From Dehalococcoidales bacterium (GTDB taxonomy: Bacteria > Chloroflexota > Dehalococcoidia > Dehalococcoidales > RBG-16-60-22), in the NCBI GenBank assembly GCA_026416775.1, contig JAOAEN010000049.1, positions 311-8,086 on the forward strand: DNA of 7,776 nt, given 5' to 3'. This document shows positions 6,242-7,776 of this stretch, piece after piece; within the stretch, counting starts at the first letter, position 1, and each line of letters opens with the position of its first letter. The notes beneath the pieces are model-generated. The model was given only the letters and a program-made list of their open reading frames with translations, was not told the DNA's origin and made no database searches. The translations under genes and the position numbers were made by a program.

Positions 6242-7174
6242 TCAGGCATTTTCGGCGGGAAAGGCCATTACCTCGTCAATGGAAGTGGCATCGCAGAAAA
6301 GCATGACGAGCCTGTGCACCCCCAGCGCCGCCCCGCCGCAGGGGGGAAGGAGGGCAAGTGCTCCCAGAAACTTCTCGGGCAGGGGGATGGTCTCATGCCT
6401 TTCTTCGGCAATCCGGGCAATCGCGGTACGGAAGCGAGCTTCCTGCTCGGCGGGGTCGGTGAGCTCACTGTAGCAGTTGACAAGCTCAAGGCCTCCGATG
6501 AAGACCTCGGCACGTTCGGCAAGACGCGGATCATCCGGCTTGCGCCTCGCCAGTGCCCCGAGCTCTGCCGGGTAGTCAAGCAGCACGGTGGGGCGGTCGG
6601 CTGGAAAGCCCGGCAGCACTTTGAGGACGAATTCCTCATCAAAGCGTGAAAGGTCCGCCGCGCCGAGCGGGTCCCAGCCGGCGGCTTTCAGGAAGGCATC
6701 CCTCACAGTGGTCCTGGGGAAGGGGACAGAGATATCAATCCGCTGTCCCCGGTACGCAATGGTGTCACCTTTGAAGCCGAGTGTGCCTGCCAGGTGGTTC
6801 AACAGGAGCTCGGTATCGGCGATCATCTGCCGGTAGTCGGCACCCGCCCGGTACCACTCAAGCATGAGGAACTCGGGGTTATGGTGGCGACCCCGCTCTC
6901 CTCTGCGGAAACAGCGGCTGAGCTGAAAGATCCTCTCGTAGCCTGCGGCAAGCAGGCGCTTCATGTGAAGCTCGGGAGAGGTTGCCAGAAATGACCCTTC
7001 GCTGCGGAAGGGTGCAATATATTCCTCGGGGGCAATTTCCGGGATGCGGACGGGAGTCTCCACTTCAAGGAAGCCCTGCCCCTCAAAGAAGGAGCGGATG
7101 GTTCTGATGATGAGGCTGCGCCGCTCAAGGTTTGGCCTGACGCGGGCAAGGCGCCTTCTTTCTTCATCAAGCAT
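6242..7174 (-). CDS. epmA: EF-P lysine lysyltransferase EpmA (PoxA/GenX), LysRS-like
   Basis: Activates lysine, preferably (R)-beta-lysine, with ATP and attaches it to a lysine of EF-P in the cytoplasm. The 310 residues are a class II lysyl-tRNA synthetase catalytic domain without the N-terminal anticodon-binding domain, as in Escherichia coli EpmA (325 aa). Motif 1 lies around GFLEVETPV (34-42). TSPELHMKRLL (65-75) keeps the EpmA serine. Motif 2 is FQLSRCFRRGERGRHHNPEF (83-102). GLELVNCYSELTD (228-240) and motif 3 GAALGVHRLVML (281-292) follow. A283 aligns with E. coli Ala298, a glycine in true LysRS, which supports EpmA over a tRNA synthetase. H287 stands where E. coli EpmA has aspartate (GVDR). 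The start is 3 bases after the efp stop with no clear ribosome binding site, so coupling to efp is likely. The efp neighbour strongly supports the function. No epmB is in the window. Confidence 0.93.
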   Translation of the reverse strand: MLDEERRRLARVRPNLERRSLIIRTIRSFFEGQGFLEVETPVRIPEIAPEEYIAPFRSEGSFLATSPELHMKRLLAAGYERIFQLSRCFRRGERGRHHNPEFLMLEWYRAGADYRQMIADTELLLNHLAGTLGFKGDTIAYRGQRIDISVPFPRTTVRDAFLKAAGWDPLGAADLSRFDEEFVLKVLPGFPADRPTVLLDYPAELGALARRKPDDPRLAERAEVFIGGLELVNCYSELTDPAEQEARFRTAIARIAEERHETIPLPEKFLGALALLPPCGGAALGVHRLVMLFCDATSIDEVMAFPAENA

Positions 7175-7177
7175 GGC

Positions 7178-7744
7178 TTACTTGGCAGCAGAGACCCTTT
7201 CCACGTAGGTGCCGGTGCGGGTGTCCACCTTGATGATGTCGCCGGTGCGGATGAAGGGCGGGGTGTCGATGCGGTAGCCCGTTTCCAGCACCGAAGTCTT
7301 CATCTGGGGGGTAATGGTGGCAGTCTTGGTAGCGACCTCGGTTTCCACCACCTTCAGGTCAACGGTGATGGGCAGGTTGACATCAATCATTTCATCGCCC
7401 ATCATGAGCATGGTGACCTCGGTACCTTCCTTGAGGAAATACTTCTTCATCCCGAGAAGCTCTTCCGAGATGGTACGCTGCTCGTATGTCTTGGCATCCA
7501 TGAAGACGTACTGGTCGCCCTCGTGGTAGAGGAACTGCCCGTCTTCGGTCGTCAGTACCGCCTCGTCCACCTTGTCACCCGAACGGTACGTGCGCTCGAT
7601 GACGCTACCATCACGCAGGCTCTTCAATCTAAGGCGATAGACTGCACGCCCCTTGCCCGGCTTGACGAATTCCACATCCTCGGCGTTATAGATAACGCCG
7701 TCAATGATCAGCTTAGTGTTCTTGCGTACATCCTCAATTTCCAT
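7178..7744 (-). CDS. efp: Translation elongation factor P
   Basis: Binds ribosomes stalled at consecutive prolines and promotes peptide-bond formation. The 188 residues match the normal EF-P length. The N-terminal KOW-like domain carries the loop FVKPGKGRAVY (26-36); K31 aligns with E. coli Lys34, the residue modified by EpmA. The C-terminal OB domain ends in GDIIKVDTRTGTYVERV (168-184), the standard EF-P signature. The usual VPLFI segment reads TPPFI (161-165) here, and the preceding linker (about 139-153) differs from the E. coli version. I chose the ATG at 7744 because AAAGGAG lies five bases upstream; a GTG at 7765 is in frame but would add seven unconserved residues and bury that site. 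It is the first visible gene of an efp-epmA operon whose promoter lies beyond the right edge. Confidence 0.97.
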   Translation of the reverse strand: MEIEDVRKNTKLIIDGVIYNAEDVEFVKPGKGRAVYRLRLKSLRDGSVIERTYRSGDKVDEAVLTTEDGQFLYHEGDQYVFMDAKTYEQRTISEELLGMKKYFLKEGTEVTMLMMGDEMIDVNLPITVDLKVVETEVATKTATITPQMKTSVLETGYRIDTPPFIRTGDIIKVDTRTGTYVERVSAAK

Positions 7745-7749
7745 CCGTG

Positions 7750-7756
7750 CTCCTTT
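7750..7756 (-). promoter_or_regulatory. Ribosome binding site deciding the efp start
   Basis: AAAGGAG on the minus strand stands five bases before the ATG at 7744, an ideal arrangement. It rules in favour of this start over the in-frame GTG at 7765. Confidence 0.8.
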
Positions 7757-7764
7757 GCCCGGCA

Positions 7765-7776
7765 CCCTGCGCAGGG
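7765..7776. repeat. 12-base perfect palindrome upstream of efp
   Basis: CCCTGCGCAGGG is its own reverse complement and touches the right edge, so it may be part of a longer structure. It lies about 20 bases upstream of the efp start codon. It could be an operator, the end of an upstream gene, a hairpin, or chance in G/C-rich DNA. Confidence 0.25.

Noticed and set aside
6242..7174. Lysyl-tRNA synthetase (lysS) as the identity of this gene
   Set aside because: There is no anticodon-binding domain, the length is that of EpmA, the EpmA-specific serine and alanine are present, and efp is adjacent.

Overview
The window is gene-dense, GC-rich bacterial chromosome holding seven protein genes (one cut by the left edge). 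There are no RNA genes, insertion sequences, CRISPR arrays or phage genes that I can see. The organism is a bacterium: it has sigma-70-type promoter elements, Shine-Dalgarno sites and elongation factor P. The mix of a nickel hydroxyacid racemase, a MoxR/DUF58/DUF4129 set and an EF-P plus EpmA pair could fit an anaerobic or environmental lineage such as Chloroflexota or a Desulfobacterota-like group. That placement is a weak guess and no phylum can be assigned from sequence alone.

Layout from left to right. (1) Positions 2-1078, plus strand: the 3' part of a membrane-anchored family 2 glycosyltransferase, whose C-terminal part resembles the mycofactocin glycosyltransferase MftF as I remember it. 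(2) 1075-2304, minus strand: a LarA-family nickel-pincer racemase/epimerase with every catalytic residue I could check; its stop codon overlaps the glycosyltransferase stop. (3) 2305-2515: a divergent regulatory region with a near-consensus promoter for the plus-strand operon, a weaker candidate for larA, and three CGGGAT half-sites. (4) 2516-6238, plus strand: a tightly coupled three-gene operon encoding a MoxR AAA+ ATPase, a DUF58 protein and a polytopic membrane protein ending in DUF4129. (5) 6242-7744, minus strand: efp followed 3 nt later by epmA, which read from the right edge toward the operon and meet it tail to tail with a 3-nt gap.

How the genes work together. The MoxR/DUF58/DUF4129 set is the conserved core of a widespread, poorly understood envelope-associated system: an ATPase, a membrane-anchored VWA-like partner and a multi-spanning membrane protein. 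The copy here lacks the transglutaminase domain often found in the third protein. EpmA is expected to attach (R)-beta-lysine to a lysine in the EF-P loop, and that lysine is present, so the two genes form a self-contained translation-rescue module for polyproline stalling. Its partner enzyme EpmB is not in the window. LarA would need LarB, LarC and LarE from elsewhere to make its cofactor.

I do not see a wholly undescribed system. The points most worth a second look are the transglutaminase-less third gene, the altered motif 3 of EpmA, the possible mycofactocin link on the left edge, and the half-site cluster between the divergent promoters.
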